Below are positions 19,500 through 29,559 of a DNA stretch of 64,000 bases, one piece after another (positions within the stretch are counted from its first letter, which is position 1; each line of letters opens with the position of its first letter). Below the pieces are notes generated by a model. The model ran no database searches. It saw only the letters and a program-made list of their open reading frames with translations, and was not told the origin of the DNA. The stretch covers positions 141,538,563 to 141,602,562 of the forward strand of contig CM071570.1 of assembly GCA_036426205.1 (NCBI GenBank), in the 5' to 3' direction. A program made the position numbers and the translations under genes. This stretch comes from Ascaphus truei (taxonomy: Eukaryota > Chordata > Amphibia > Anura > Ascaphidae).

Positions 19500-22490
19500 A
19501 CACACACACTCTCACTCACTCACTCACTCCGCTGGTGCCAGACAATAAGTACCACATTCACATTTCCCTGCTCTCCTTCCATTGGTTGCTGAGGCGTCAC
19601 GTGAGCGGAGTCAGCGCGTGAATTTAAAATTTCACTGTCAGCTCTGTTCAAGCGCGCCTCGGCAAGCAACGGAAAGCATGCGTGAGCCCCTACAAAGCCG
19701 CTTTAATTGCGGCTGTAGGGGCTCAGTGGCAAGCAGCAGCAAGCGAGAGCAAGCGAGAGCAGGCAAGCACTAACCATGGCCTGGGCCTAAGACTCCACAT
19801 AGAGTAATGGGATACTAGGAGATAGTGAAGGCACTCTATGAAATCATCTTTAAAATAAATCTAGGTTGCACAAATGTAGCTGCAAACATGGAGAACATAA
19901 ATACCCCCACCTCAGTATAACCTCAAGAGAGAATTAGGATTATATATCGTCAGCAGACTAATGCTTTGCCTGCGCGGATCGTGTGATGTGCTCAGTGCCG
20001 ATAGCGGTGCAGCAACACGCACAGTTGGCGCAACCTGAGTTAACAACCTAGATCCAAGTAAAGATTCAATTAAGGCTCTAATTAGTGGCACGCTCCTACA
20101 TTGATGCTGATTGTGAGTAATATATCAGCGCCGATGTCCGTGGAGGAGTGCTAGGATATTCTAGGCTGGTGATGTACAAACTTTATAGTCCTGAATCATA
20201 TACCGATCATACTGTAGATGTTATATCGGTAATGATTGCTGCATGGACTAGCATGATTATAATGCATGAGCTGTAGAGATAGTCAAGAGCTTTAAATAAC
20301 TTGCACAATTCCTGCATCGGCACTAATCATGAGATTATATCAGTGCAGGTGACCATAGAGGAGTGCTTGCATCAACCGGAGAGCAGTGGGGTGCTCCCCT
20401 GCTCTAATAGATAAACTTCGAGAGCTTCAAAAAAAATAAAATCTGTAGGGTCAGAGGGACAGGTAGTCCCCAATATCGGAGCACTCTGCTCTGGCTAGAT
20501 TTCCCCAGCAGAAGTGCTTATTTTACAAGATAGTACTCGGACACAGAGCTCCGCAACAAAGTGACTGTTCTCTGATTATTGCGGTCACAATGAACACTGC
20601 GCGTGCATGGAGGATTTGGCCGACGCGCGCGTTTCACGTATCACGCCTCATCAGGGCATGTAAATCAAGGAGGTTAATGGGGATACCCAGGAAATTCCAG
20701 GTCACCCAGAACCGGTATAGGGGTTCTGAGGTACGTCAACCATATATATAAGGTTCCTCAAAGTATATTCTCTAATAAAGTGTACTTTATATCTTGTTTT
20801 GTGTTTACTATAAGGCTCTATGCAGCTGGGGCATATGTTTAAGGTGCCAGCTAGTCTGCATAGAATCCTTACATGAAAGAGAAGGCGGGATGTTGAGAGG
20901 TGTTGGGGTGCTAAGTGGACAGGGCAGTGCGGAGTACTGGGTCTGGAGAACCGAGACTCACGCGGGGGGGGGGGCACCCTCTGGTCTGTTAGACTCAGTG
21001 GCAAGCAATGGGCTGGCTAGGGAAAAGATGGCGATCGTAGGCACTTTTCCTGTTGGCCAGAGCATATGTCCCACCCACGAGGCATCCCGAGCTGGCTCAA
21101 CATGCCCCCTGCAATCAGATTTTCAGTTCACTAAGATTCTAAGGTTCCAGTTTCAAGTCTCCAGCAAGAAAGAGGGCGGACAGGTATTCCAAAAGTTCTG
21201 CTTCAGCAAAATCTGTCTGGAATCTAGCCATCAGGGCGAAATCCTTATTTAGAATTTCCCTGCACCTAGGAGAGGATATTTTCTTCCCCCAGTTCCCAAG
21301 TAAGTGTGTCTTTTTTCCTGTAGTTTGTTTATCATTATGTGTATGCCTTTTCTTGTGAATAAATTTACAATTTATTTCATTAACTTGTTTTGCTCAATGC
21401 ATGATCCTGGTAAAAAGGTGTAAATTGCCTGGTCTCCCGTGACAGTCGACAGAGCCAATCCCACCCCAAAGTGTGTTGAGTAGCGCTACCCACAGAATGT
21501 GTGTGTGTGGTCGTTGGTGCACTTGTAGAGGTTGATTCCTGCCGGGCGCTCCAGCACCCGGGTGCCGCCGACTGATCCATCTGATCAAATGAAGACGTCC
21601 ACCTCTGCGTGGGAGGAACCAGGGCCGCCAACAGATATGGAGAATAAGCCGGTTGCTAGCTCTAGAAGCAGCGCTGCATAGGTGGTGCACAATGATAAGT
21701 ATAGCCCAGGTGACAGAGAAATAGGCACTATGTAGGGAATAGTAAGGGAAGCCTCCGGGAGGGAGTGCGTCAGCAGTGTTCACAGAAATAAGTAGACTGC
21801 TGATACATGAGCATATAAATCCTGACGGAAGCTTAAATGCGGTGTAGAGTATGATAATTACTCACGATCAGTCACCATGTACCTTATCCTCTTGGCCACA
21901 TTGTCACAGTATGGGTACTGCATCTCTGTCGGCGTCCAGTCCAATCAAAAGATAACAGCAGAGTGAAAGGGGATCGGTGTGACATCCAAAAGACTTGGAC
22001 AAAAAATGGAACTCACCGGCCAAAAATTGAATAAAAAAAAACCTTTATTGAACTACATAAAAAATGTGAAACATCCACATGGAGCTTAGGAGGAGCTTGG
22101 TTCTCCATGTGGCTGTTTCACATTTTTTATATAGTTCAATAAAGTTTTTTTATTCAATTTTTGGCCGGTGAGTTCCATTTTTTGTCCAGGTCTTTTGGAT
22201 GTCACACCGATCCCCTTTCACTCTGCCACCAACAGATATCGTGGGGCCCGGGACAAACATTTTAAGCAGGGCCCCCCCCGTTTCAGCGGTATTGCCCGCC
22301 GCCCCCCATTTCACACCTCACGAGCCGCCTCTCTCCCCCTCTTCCCATGTATTTCTCTCCCGTCTCACCCCATCTCACTCTCCTGCCTCGCATGTATTTC
22401 TCTCCCCCGCTTCTCACTCTTACTCCCTCTTTTCCTCACTCACCCCCTCTCTCCTCTCCCTCTGTCAATTAACCCACGCTCACTCATTCC
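19500..22490 (+). repeat. Large direct duplication, copy B
   Basis: Copy of 16245-19170 (see there). Copy B keeps an intact hammerhead core and a complete small hairpin, while copy A has one-base losses at both. Confidence 0.92.
20612..20662 (-). ncRNA. Hammerhead ribozyme candidate with intact core (duplicate copy B)
   Basis: Minus strand: CTGATGA (20654-20648), stem II GCGT-GAT-ACGT, GAAA (20635-20632), a CGCGCGCG stem III and GTC (20624-20622). GCC before the core can pair with GGC after the cleavage site. All conserved bases are present. Confidence 0.68.
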
Positions 22491-22674
22491 CCCTCCACAC
22501 AATTCCCCCCACAAGATATATACCAAAAAAATTCCCACCCCCAAATATATACAACCTCCCCAACACCCCCAAATGCATTCAAAAAACCCACCAACTGAAT
22601 ACATATATAAAAAAATACATATAAACCCCATAATATATCTACTGGGAGTATGTGTGTGTGTACACATACACAGA
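22491..22674. other. A/C-rich spacer
   Basis: Polyadenine and polycytosine-rich sequence (CCCCCAAATATATAC repeats), then a short GT/CA stretch. No gene. Confidence 0.6.
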
Positions 22675-22679
22675 CACAC

Positions 22680-22870
22680 ACACAAGAGGGAGTGGCTCAG
22701 TGAGTAAAAGACACTGACTGGCACTGAGAGTTGTGACCTAGGGCAAGTCACTTTATCTCCCTGTGCCTCAGGCACCAAAAACATAGATTGTAAACTCCAC
22801 AGTGCAGGGGACTTGGGCCTGCCAAAATGTCTCTGTAAGCGCTCCGTAATCTTAGCAGCACTAACAACAC
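22680..22870 (+). mobile_element. tRNA-type SINE with MIR-like core
   Basis: TGGCTCAGTGA (22693-22703) fits a pol III A box. The B box is not preserved. GGGCAAGTCACTTTATCTCC and CTGTGCCTCAG (22740-22771) match the core of MIR/CORE-type SINEs, followed by ATTGTAAACTCC and a tail. Such SINEs are known across tetrapods. Confidence 0.75.
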
Positions 22871-22879
22871 AACATGCGA

Positions 22880-22938
22880 ATATTATATATATATTATAAT
22901 ATATATATAACATATATATATATCGTATATATATTATA
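22880..22938. repeat. (TA)n tract, integration site of element 2
   Basis: Imperfect TA repeat directly before the TGTTAAAG start of the LTR; its last TATA (22935-22938) is the 5' target-duplication copy. Confidence 0.85.
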
Positions 22939-24334
22939 TGTTAAAGTGGGTCACCCGTTCCCCTGATCTTCCTTTGCCCCTGCCTGCCCCTGTGGCAGTG
23001 GGGGAAGGGAGTGGGCGAGGCGTTTCCCAGTGGGCGCCGCCATTTGGTGTGACGCGAGGTGGTCGGTGACAATGCGGCAGAGTGGCAAGGGTAGCGTGGC
23101 CCATTACAAGTGTGCAGGAGCTCTGGGAAGTTGTGCAGGCGCATTTAAGCGTAGCGGCGGCCATTGCAGCTTTTGCCAGCGCAGGAGATTTCTCGACGCA
23201 GGTCCCCATAGAAAAGAGGTCCTGAGTGGGACACATCTCCCAGCAGCCTCTAGGGAATGCCCATATTATCCCTGTCACCTGTAGCCAGCCAGCCAGCCAC
23301 TGAGACTTGCAGATTCTCTGCAGCAGGGGATTTGATACAATGTTGTGAAGCACATGAGTCAGTCAGGGCTGAGGATACAGAGGGGGAAAGAAGGGGGCAG
23401 AGAGCTGCGAGCTTCTGCCCTAGGCCAGGAATCCCCAGGCCTAGAATGAGGCCATGACTCCCATAGTGAGGGTGGGTGGTCACAGGGACAGGCCCTCTCA
23501 TATTAGAGAAGGAGAAGGAGCTCTGCGTGTAGGGAGGCAAGTAGCCCCTACACTAGGCCCTATACCCCAGGCCCAGTTAGGCCCTGAATCATTGAAAGGT
23601 TGGAGCTGCTACAGGGACATGCCCTAGATAGGGAACGGATCCCCCAGCAGTCAGGTGTGTTATAAGATAGTCAGGGACACAGCTGTGTGCACTTTGCCTG
23701 GCAAGTTTGGTCTGGGAACAGACCTCTTCGGGAAAGAGACAGTCTTCACGGTGGGAGTGTCTGGCGGGACATCACCCCACGCGGAGGCAGGTTTCAACAC
23801 AGGATCAGCGGATCCTTTGTGAAGATTCATCATACCGAGTGTGGACACACTCGGCAGGTACAGTCACCAAGTACACCACCATTACCGATACCACACAGGC
23901 ACTGATCACACATAAGGTTGCATAACTCTTGGGACACTTGGGACTCAGGGAATAAGGTGTGGGGTACAAGGCCCTGTGAGGTGTGTGGCTAGTTGTGTCT
24001 TCAGTGGGTGGAGTGATAAGATATTATCATAGAGTTATAAGTCAGTACATTAGAGCGTTAAGAGATATGTTATGTTCAGTAAAGCCCTTTGCTATTTCAC
24101 ATCCAGTGTATGTGTTCATTTGTATGTGTCCTGCGAGGAACAAATCCCGCTCTGCTGGGAGCCATCGCAGGTGGAGGCGCTGCACCATATAGTAGTATTA
24201 CGAGTAATTCACCCCAGGCTTCCAGTGGCGAAGGCTTTGGCTCCTGCGAGCCAAGCAGGTAAAGGGGCAGCACCAGTAGCTAATTACAGTCACCCCCCCA
24301 TATCTCATTTAGGGGTGGGGGAAACAGGGCTACA
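22939..24334 (+). repeat. 5' LTR of element 2
   Basis: TGTTAAAGTG to GGGCTACA. AGTAAA (24078-24083) is followed by GT-rich sequence. The U5 copy TGGAGGCGCTG lies at 24172-24182. CAG|GTAAAG at 24256-24264 is a possible splice donor. YY1-like and GC-rich blocks occur in U3. Confidence 0.92.
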
Positions 24335-24336
24335 TT

Positions 24337-24354
24337 TGGAGGCGCTGCTGAGAT
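24337..24354 (+). promoter_or_regulatory. Primer-binding site of element 2
   Basis: TGGAGGCGCTGCTGAGAT, two bases after the LTR. It agrees with the complement of glutamine tRNA 3' ends at TGGAGG and GAGAT but not in the middle. Confidence 0.65.
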
Positions 24355-24382
24355 CCAGACCTGGGGTGCCCGAACCCAACAA

Positions 24383-24760
24383 ATGATGTCGTTCTCGTTA
24401 TCATTGCCATCCTGCCAAGAAGTGTACGAATGGGCATTAAAGAGGCAAGTCCCGCCCTCACAAACCCTTGCTGTAGGATGTGTTCCTGCTGACACTCCCT
24501 CCTGTGATATTTGCTTAATATTGTGTCAGTACCCAGGCTTATGGGGTGCAAAAGTCTTAGGCCGCTGTGTAGATGCAGATGGAGTGTGGTGCTCAGTGTT
24601 GGTGAGGGCCGAACAAGATTTAATAAGAGAAGGAGGCCCATGCAAAATATTGCTCCATGGAACCCTCACTAAAGTATGGTGTCCTGTTATCTACCCTGAA
24701 ATGCCGGGAAAACCAGAGGCCCCACCAGAAGGCTACCCCCCTATCTATGCAGAGTCATAG
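24383..24760 (+). CDS. Gag N-terminal domain of element 2 (PNMA-like), truncated
   Basis: Open for 125 codons from an ATG just after the primer-binding site. It aligns by eye with the gag start of element 1: EVYEWALKRQVPP here against EVYDWAVELQVPP there. WCSVLVRAEQDL corresponds to a later conserved strand. The layout (tryptophan helix, VPP, two beta-like strands, then VWCPVIYPEM) resembles the RNA-binding-like N-terminus of PNMA proteins. The capsid and zinc knuckle that should follow are missing: the frame stops at 24758-24760 and a short basic stretch with DLYKKLLQNFVRVW (about 24855-24896) in another frame comes next. The role would be RNA or protein contact in the particle; whether it is still translated is unknown. 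Confidence 0.7.
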   Translation: MMSFSLSLPSCQEVYEWALKRQVPPSQTLAVGCVPADTPSCDICLILCQYPGLWGAKVLGRCVDADGVWCSVLVRAEQDLIREGGPCKILLHGTLTKVWCPVIYPEMPGKPEAPPEGYPPIYAES

Positions 24761-25111
24761 TGTAATTGATGGGACTGTGATTAAAATGGAGGCTTCCTCA
24801 AGCAGAGAGTCACACCTAAGATGGCGGCTCCCGCCAAGTCGGGCGAGCACAAGGACCTGTACAAGAAATTGTTGCAGAATTTTGTCCGGGTCTGGCGCGA
24901 AAACCAGAGCCCCACCCCTGCACTGTGAGTAGCTCAGCACAGTGTCAGGACCACACCTTGAAAGAGGGTGCTCCTCCTCTGGAGTCCACCAGGGGGAGCA
25001 AGCACAGCGATTCTCAATCAGTAACTGCTGCCTCCACTAAGGACAGTACAGGATGCAGCGAACCACATCCTTAGTTGTATAGTGTTTGGCCAGCAGAGGG
25101 ACTGTATGTAA

Positions 25112-25137
25112 CATTTCTTTTATGCCCGTTCTTACAG
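25112..25137 (+). promoter_or_regulatory. Possible 3' splice site before the internal frame
   Basis: CATTTCTTTTATGCCCGTTCTTACAG is pyrimidine-rich and ends in CAG (AG at 25136-25137), as at a vertebrate splice acceptor. With the CAG|GTAAAG donor in U5 it could produce a spliced message for the frame at 25173-26324. Inference only. Confidence 0.4.
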
Positions 25138-25172
25138 AAAGACCTTAAACTCTCCGGTGGTATAAACTTTGA

Positions 25173-26324
25173 TCCCTATCAGCGACCACGAGGGGTTCAG
25201 GTAGTGAAAGTCGAAGGAAAAAGGTACGCAGGTGCCTATGCCCCAAGTGTGATTTTCCAGATGGCGAATCTAGCTGGGGACCCAAGTGTGCCTGCTGCGA
25301 GGCACAGTTCCTAAAACCAGTGCTGCTGTGTGCTACAGAACCCACAGAGGAAGATGCGGCTAACCAACCTATCTCAACTACGGAGGGCCCGTGCGCCCTA
25401 ACCGCGGTTCCAGATTCGGTTCTAATGCCGGAACCACAGATGGAACCACAGATGACAAGTGAAGCTGAGGAGAAAGAGCCGTTTGCCTCGCCTGCTGTGG
25501 GCCCTTGTGCCCTACTACGGCCAGTCCGGCCTAAGATGATGGTACCGTCGGTCCTAGGCTTGGGACCAGTACCAAACAACGCCAAGGGTGAGTTGACTGC
25601 CCCAGGGGTGTCGGGTGTGAGCTTCCAGGTGACCGTGGAGCACAGTAGCTCCTTAAGTCTGGCCACCAGGGTGATTGGCTCGCCTCGGCATCACGTCCTG
25701 GCGGAGGTGTCCCCCTTAGCAGACCGCTGTCCAGTGGTGCGAGTGGACCAGTACCCACTGCCTATCGTCCAGGTGAAGAGGAAAGACAGCCCCCTCATGA
25801 TGTCCAGTGCTGCCATAAGTATTACTGTGATTGAACTGAGTGTGAGCCCGTGCGCTCCAACCCAATTGGTCCTAGGACTGGGATCCAACGCTCCCGAGTT
25901 TCTAGAAAATGAGTGGACTGCCCCAGAAGTGCCGGGGACAGGTCCCAAGACAGCCGAGGTGGGAACTGACAGCGTCCTCGAGGACCTGTTGGCCACCGTG
26001 AATCACCGCAGTGGTAAGGTATCAACCCTTTACCCCCTGCAGGATGTGGTAAAAACATTGAGTACAGAGACATTGCTAATCGCTCGCTTCCCAGTGGAAG
26101 CCTCCCAAGTGCGTAGGGACAAGGACTGTGTTGTGAGTGATCCAGTTAAATTTGCCTCCTTTAAGCACAAAAAGGAGTGCTCCATTCACCATGTGGTGGA
26201 CCGCGGAAAGGGTCAAGACCTCCCGGCCTACCACATCCATGCCGCGGATGGCCGGGTAAAGGTCTGGCCAAGAGATACTGTGCTATTCCTTACACAGGGG
26301 GGGGAAGTAGTATGGAACCAGTGA
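25173..26324 (+). CDS. Unknown 384-codon frame in element 2
   Basis: Open from just after a TGA at 25170-25172 to the stop at 26322-26324. The first in-frame ATG I see is at about 25422, leaving roughly 300 residues. Three parts are visible. The first is a basic stretch followed by cysteines in C-X-C-X2-C-X13-C-X-C-C (CLCPKCDFP to KCACCEA, 25233-25304), a possible zinc ribbon. The middle is a low-complexity region with three loose repeats starting (G/S)PCA. The end, VVDRGKGQDLPAYHIHAADG then RVKVWPRD, resembles the GPY/F region near the end of element 1 integrase. I do not recognise the middle. It may be a fused remnant left by a pol deletion or an accessory protein. Long open reading in an otherwise decayed neighbourhood is notable. 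Confidence 0.55.
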   Translation, partial: SLSATTRGSGSESRRKKVRRCLCPKCDFPDGESSWGPKCACCEAQFLKPVLLCATEPTEEDAANQPISTTEGPCALTAVPDSVLMPEPQMEPQMTSEAEEKEPFASPAVGPCALLRPVRPKMMVPSVLGLGPVPNNAKGELTAPGVSGVSFQVTVEHSSSLSLATRVIGSPRHHVLAEVSPLADRCPVVRVDQYPLPIVQVKRKDSPLMMSSAAISITVIELSVSPCAPTQLVLGLGSNAPEFLENEWTAPEVPGTGPKTAEVGTDSVLEDLLATVNHRSGKVSTLYPLQDVVKTLSTETLLIARFPVEASQVRRDKDCVVSDPVKFASFKHKKECSIHHVVDRGKGQDLPAYHIHAADGRVKVWPRDTVLFLTQGGEVVWNQ

Positions 26325-26628
26325 CTGTTGCACATGACCACAATCTCAAAGAGTCTACAGAGACTCCAGTGTTGGTAACGGAGACTACCCAGGCGGAGGC
26401 TCACAAAAGTAAAAGTGAGGTACCCCCACATAATCAGTTAGGGGCACCCCACCATTGGTCTCAGCAAACAGCTAACATTCAGCTGGCCTCGGGTATTACT
26501 GTGTGTGATATGCCATGTATCAGTGATGTTAAAGTCAACATGTTAAGTTGTACAGTTTATGCAATGCATTTTATTGTGTAACTTTCTGTAATGTGACGCT
26601 GTTCTCCAAGCGGGGACGATGGTGTTTC

Positions 26629-26642
26629 AACCAGGGGGAGAG
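26629..26642 (+). promoter_or_regulatory. Polypurine tract of element 2
   Basis: CAACCAGGGGGAGAG immediately before TGTAAGGG of the 3' LTR. Confidence 0.8.
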
Positions 26643-28049
26643 TGTAAGGGAGTCAACCCCGGTTCCCCTGATCTTCCTTTGCCCCCTGCCTTACCCCTGT
26701 GGCAGTGGGGGAAGGGGACGGCGACTTCTCCCAGTGGGCGCCGCCATCTTGGTTCTGACGCGAGGTTCGCGCAATGCGCAGGAGGCTGGCAAGGGTAGCG
26801 GTGGCCATTACAAGTGTGCAGGAGGTCTGGGAAGTTGCGCAGGTGCAGTTAAGCGTAGCGGCGGCCATTGCAGCTTCGCACAGGCGCAGGAGAGATCTCG
26901 CACGCGGTCCCCATAGGAAAGAGGTCCTGAGTGGACTACATCTCCCAGCAGCCTCTGGGGAATGCCCTATGATCCCTGTCACCTGCAGCCAGCCAGCCAG
27001 CCACTGAGACTTGCAGATTCTCTGCAGCAGGGGATTTGATACAATGTTGTGAAGCACATGAGTCAGTCAGGCTCAGGATACAGAGGGGGAAAGAAGGGGG
27101 CAGAGAGCTGCGAGCTTCTGCCCTAGGCCAGGAATCCCCAGGCTAGAATTGAGGCCCTGACTTCCCACTAGTGAGGGTGGGTGGTCACAGGGACAGGCCC
27201 TAGGATAGGGACCTGTCATATTAGAGAAGCAGAAGGAGCTCTGCGTGTAGGGAGGCAAGTAGCCCCTACACTAGGCCCTATACCCCAGGCCCAGTTAGGT
27301 CCTGAGTCATTGAAAGGTTGGAGCTGCTACAGGGACATGCCCTAGATAGGGAACGGATCCCCTCAGCAGTCAGGTGTGTTATAAGATAGTCAGGGACACA
27401 GCTGTGTGCACGTGGCCTGGCAAGTTTGGTCTGGGAACAGACCTCTTCGGGAAAGAGACAGTCTTCACGGTGGGAGCGTCTGGCGGGACATCACCCCACG
27501 TGGAGGCAGGTTTCATCGCAGGATCAGCGGATCCTTTGTGAAGATTCATCATACCGAGTGTGGACACACTCGGCAGGTACAGTCACCAAGTACACCACCA
27601 TTACCGGTACCACACAGGCACTGATCACGCCTAAGGTTGCATAACTCTTGGGACACTTGGGACTCAGGGAATAAGGTGTGACAAGGCCCTGCGAGGTGTG
27701 TGGCTAGTTGTGTCTTCAGTGGGTGGAGTGATAAGATATTATCATAGAGTTATAAGTCAGTACATTAGAGCGTTAAGAGATATGTTATGTTCAGTAAAGC
27801 CCTTTGCTATTTCACATCCAGTGTATGTGTTCATTTGTATGTGTCCTGTGAGGAACAACTCCCGCTCTGCTTGGAGCCATCGCAGGTGGAGGCGCTGCAC
27901 CATATAATAGTAATACGAGTAATTCACCCCAGGCTTCCAGTGGCGAAGGCTTAGGCTCCTGCGAGCCAAACAGGTAAAGGGGCAGCACCGGTAGCTAATT
28001 ACAGTCACCCCCCCCCCCATATCTCACTTAAGGGTGGGGGAAACAGGGC

Positions 28050-28053
<4 letters not shown>
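26643..28053 (+). repeat. 3' LTR of element 2
   Basis: TGTAAGGGAG to GGGCTACA, matching 22939-24334. U3 has GCGCCGCCATCTTGG (YY1-like, about 26739-26753) and CGCGCAATGCGCAGG (degenerate NRF1-like). AGTAAA is at 27793-27798 and the U5 block TGGAGGCGCTG at 27887-27897. Confidence 0.92.

Positions 28054-28095
<42 letters not shown>
28054..28095. repeat. (TA)n tract after element 2
   Basis: Pure TA repeat continuing from the 3' target-duplication copy; the element integrated into a TA microsatellite. Confidence 0.95.
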
Positions 28096-28100
<5 letters not shown>

Positions 28101-28199
28101 CACACAAAAATAAACAACCCTCCCCAATACATATAAAAATTTCCCCACGCCCCACAATACATATAACAATAACCCTAGGCCCCTCAATACAACTAAAAA

Positions 28200-28535
28200 A
28201 AGACTAGGGAGGGTGCGTGGAGGACAGTGCAGATGCTGGTAGGGGGAGGGGAAGGTGGATGCCGGTAGTGGTGAAGGGAAGGTGCGGTGGATGCTGGTAG
28301 GGGGGAGGGCAAGGTGGATGCCGGTACGGGTGAGGCGAAGGTGCGGTGGATGCCGGTAGGGGTGAGGGGAAGGTGAGGTGGATGCCGGTAGGGGTGAGGG
28401 GAAGGTGAGGTGGATGCCGGTAGGGGTGCGGGGAAGGTGAGGTGAATGCCAGTAGGGGTGAGGAGAAGGTGGATGCCGGTAGGAGTGAGGGCAAGGTGGA
28501 TGCTGGAAGGTTGAGGTGAATGCCGGTAAGGGGGC
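28200..28535 (+). repeat. ~30-bp minisatellite
   Basis: Units around GGTGGATGCCGGTAGGGGTG with AGGGGAAGGT repeat about eleven times with small changes. Proline-rich frames on the minus strand here are artefacts of the repeat. Confidence 0.92.
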
Positions 28536-28869
28536 CCGTGAGGGGTCTGAACGGGACGGACACACACTATACAGACTGAGACAAAAAAAAAGCACAGAGA
28601 TGTACAGTACACACACATAACAGTCAGCATGTACTTACCATTTATGTTGTATGTGAATAAGCAGCTGCACAGCTGGGAACATTCAAAATCGCTTCTCCCG
28701 CATGTGCAGTTGCTTATATTAACTTGTAGTCCGTCCCACTCCCCGCCCTTGAGGAGGGCCCTGATTGGATCCCCTCTCCTTATATATTTATTTTTTTTGA
28801 CACAGGCTTTTTTTTTTTTAGACACTTTTTTTTTGACAAACGGGAGGCCCGGCGGCGGACGCGAGCGGC

Positions 28870-29416
28870 CGGGCCCCCCTGACTCAATTGGCCCAAGATG
28901 CCAGTACCTTCTGTCCCCCCCTGTTGGCGGGCCTGGGAGGAACTCCTGTTGGAGTGTCTCAACTTTAAGAGTCTCTCAGATGACAGATGGTGGTCTGATC
29001 CCAGACCACAGGCCGCAAGTCGCCACACGGCGTCTTCACTGTGTCCCTGACACTAAACAGTAAATGGGGATGTGTCCCTATCTAATGGCCTTCCCTGAAG
29101 CACCCACAAGCTTATATGAGTCGGGGCCAAGCTGGGACCTGGGGGACTCTAGGCATAGTCTCAGGGCCACTGGCACCTGAGACACTACCTCATCCTTCTG
29201 TGTCCAGCTCCGGCTGGCCTCCGCAACTACTGTACTGCGCATGCACAACATTCACAAGATGGCGGCGCCCTTACTGGCGTCCCGCCGAGGAGCCCCGGCG
29301 ACCAGGTTGCCCCTCTAACTGCCCGCAGCTCCTGCAGCCTCCCGGACACGCCGGGTGCACCCGCGTACCTCCGCTACCAGCCGCAGCCTCATCTGAGATA
29401 GGGGGGACCTTGCTAC
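28870..29416 (-). repeat. LTR fragment of the same superfamily, minus strand
   Basis: Minus strand starts TGTAGCAAGGTCCCCCC (29416), like the LTR of element 1. It continues with GGCGCCGCCATCTTG and a degenerate NRF1 site (ATGCGCAG), then GATAGGGACAC and GTCAGGGACACAG-like sequence as in element 2. The U5 part beyond about 28870 is missing. The GC-rich region is therefore LTR, not a host promoter. Confidence 0.65.
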
Positions 29417-29559
29417 ATCAGAGTGGAGTTAGAACTAGATATATTTTTAAGTCTTATCATGATTGGCTGGCGAAGCCAGCCAATCAAAAGATACGAACAT
29501 CTGGTTGATTGTTAGACCAATCAGAAACGAGAAGGCTTAAAACAAAAATAAACGTAAAC

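Larger units (their letters stand above)
22935..28057 (+). mobile_element. RT-less LTR retroelement related to Ty3/gypsy (element 2)
   Basis: LTRs 22939-24334 (1,396 bp) and 26643-28053 (1,411 bp), flanked by TATA (22935-22938 and 28054-28057). The primer-binding site and polypurine tract are like those of element 1. The internal region is only 2.3 kb and has no protease, RT, RNase H or integrase core. It keeps a gag start similar to element 1 and a long frame ending in an integrase-C-terminus-like segment. It must have depended on another element's enzymes. Confidence 0.9.

Noticed and set aside
22680..22760. Possible tRNA gene
   Set aside because: Only an A box is present; no cloverleaf or B box, and the rest matches a SINE.
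25145..25996. Antisense frames of 75-173 codons opposite the element 2 frame
   Set aside because: Shadows of the plus-strand frame; the plus strand is the element's coding orientation.
26177..26581. 134-codon frame overlapping the end of the element 2 frame
   Set aside because: Overlaps in another phase and has no conserved motif; the GPY/F-like segment is in the other frame.
28005..28825. Pro/Ser/His-rich frames up to 210 codons on the minus strand
   Set aside because: They follow a 30-bp minisatellite and TA repeats.
29220..29400. GC-rich region with AAGATGGCGGC as a host gene promoter
   Set aside because: It aligns with U3 of the inverted LTR of the local superfamily.
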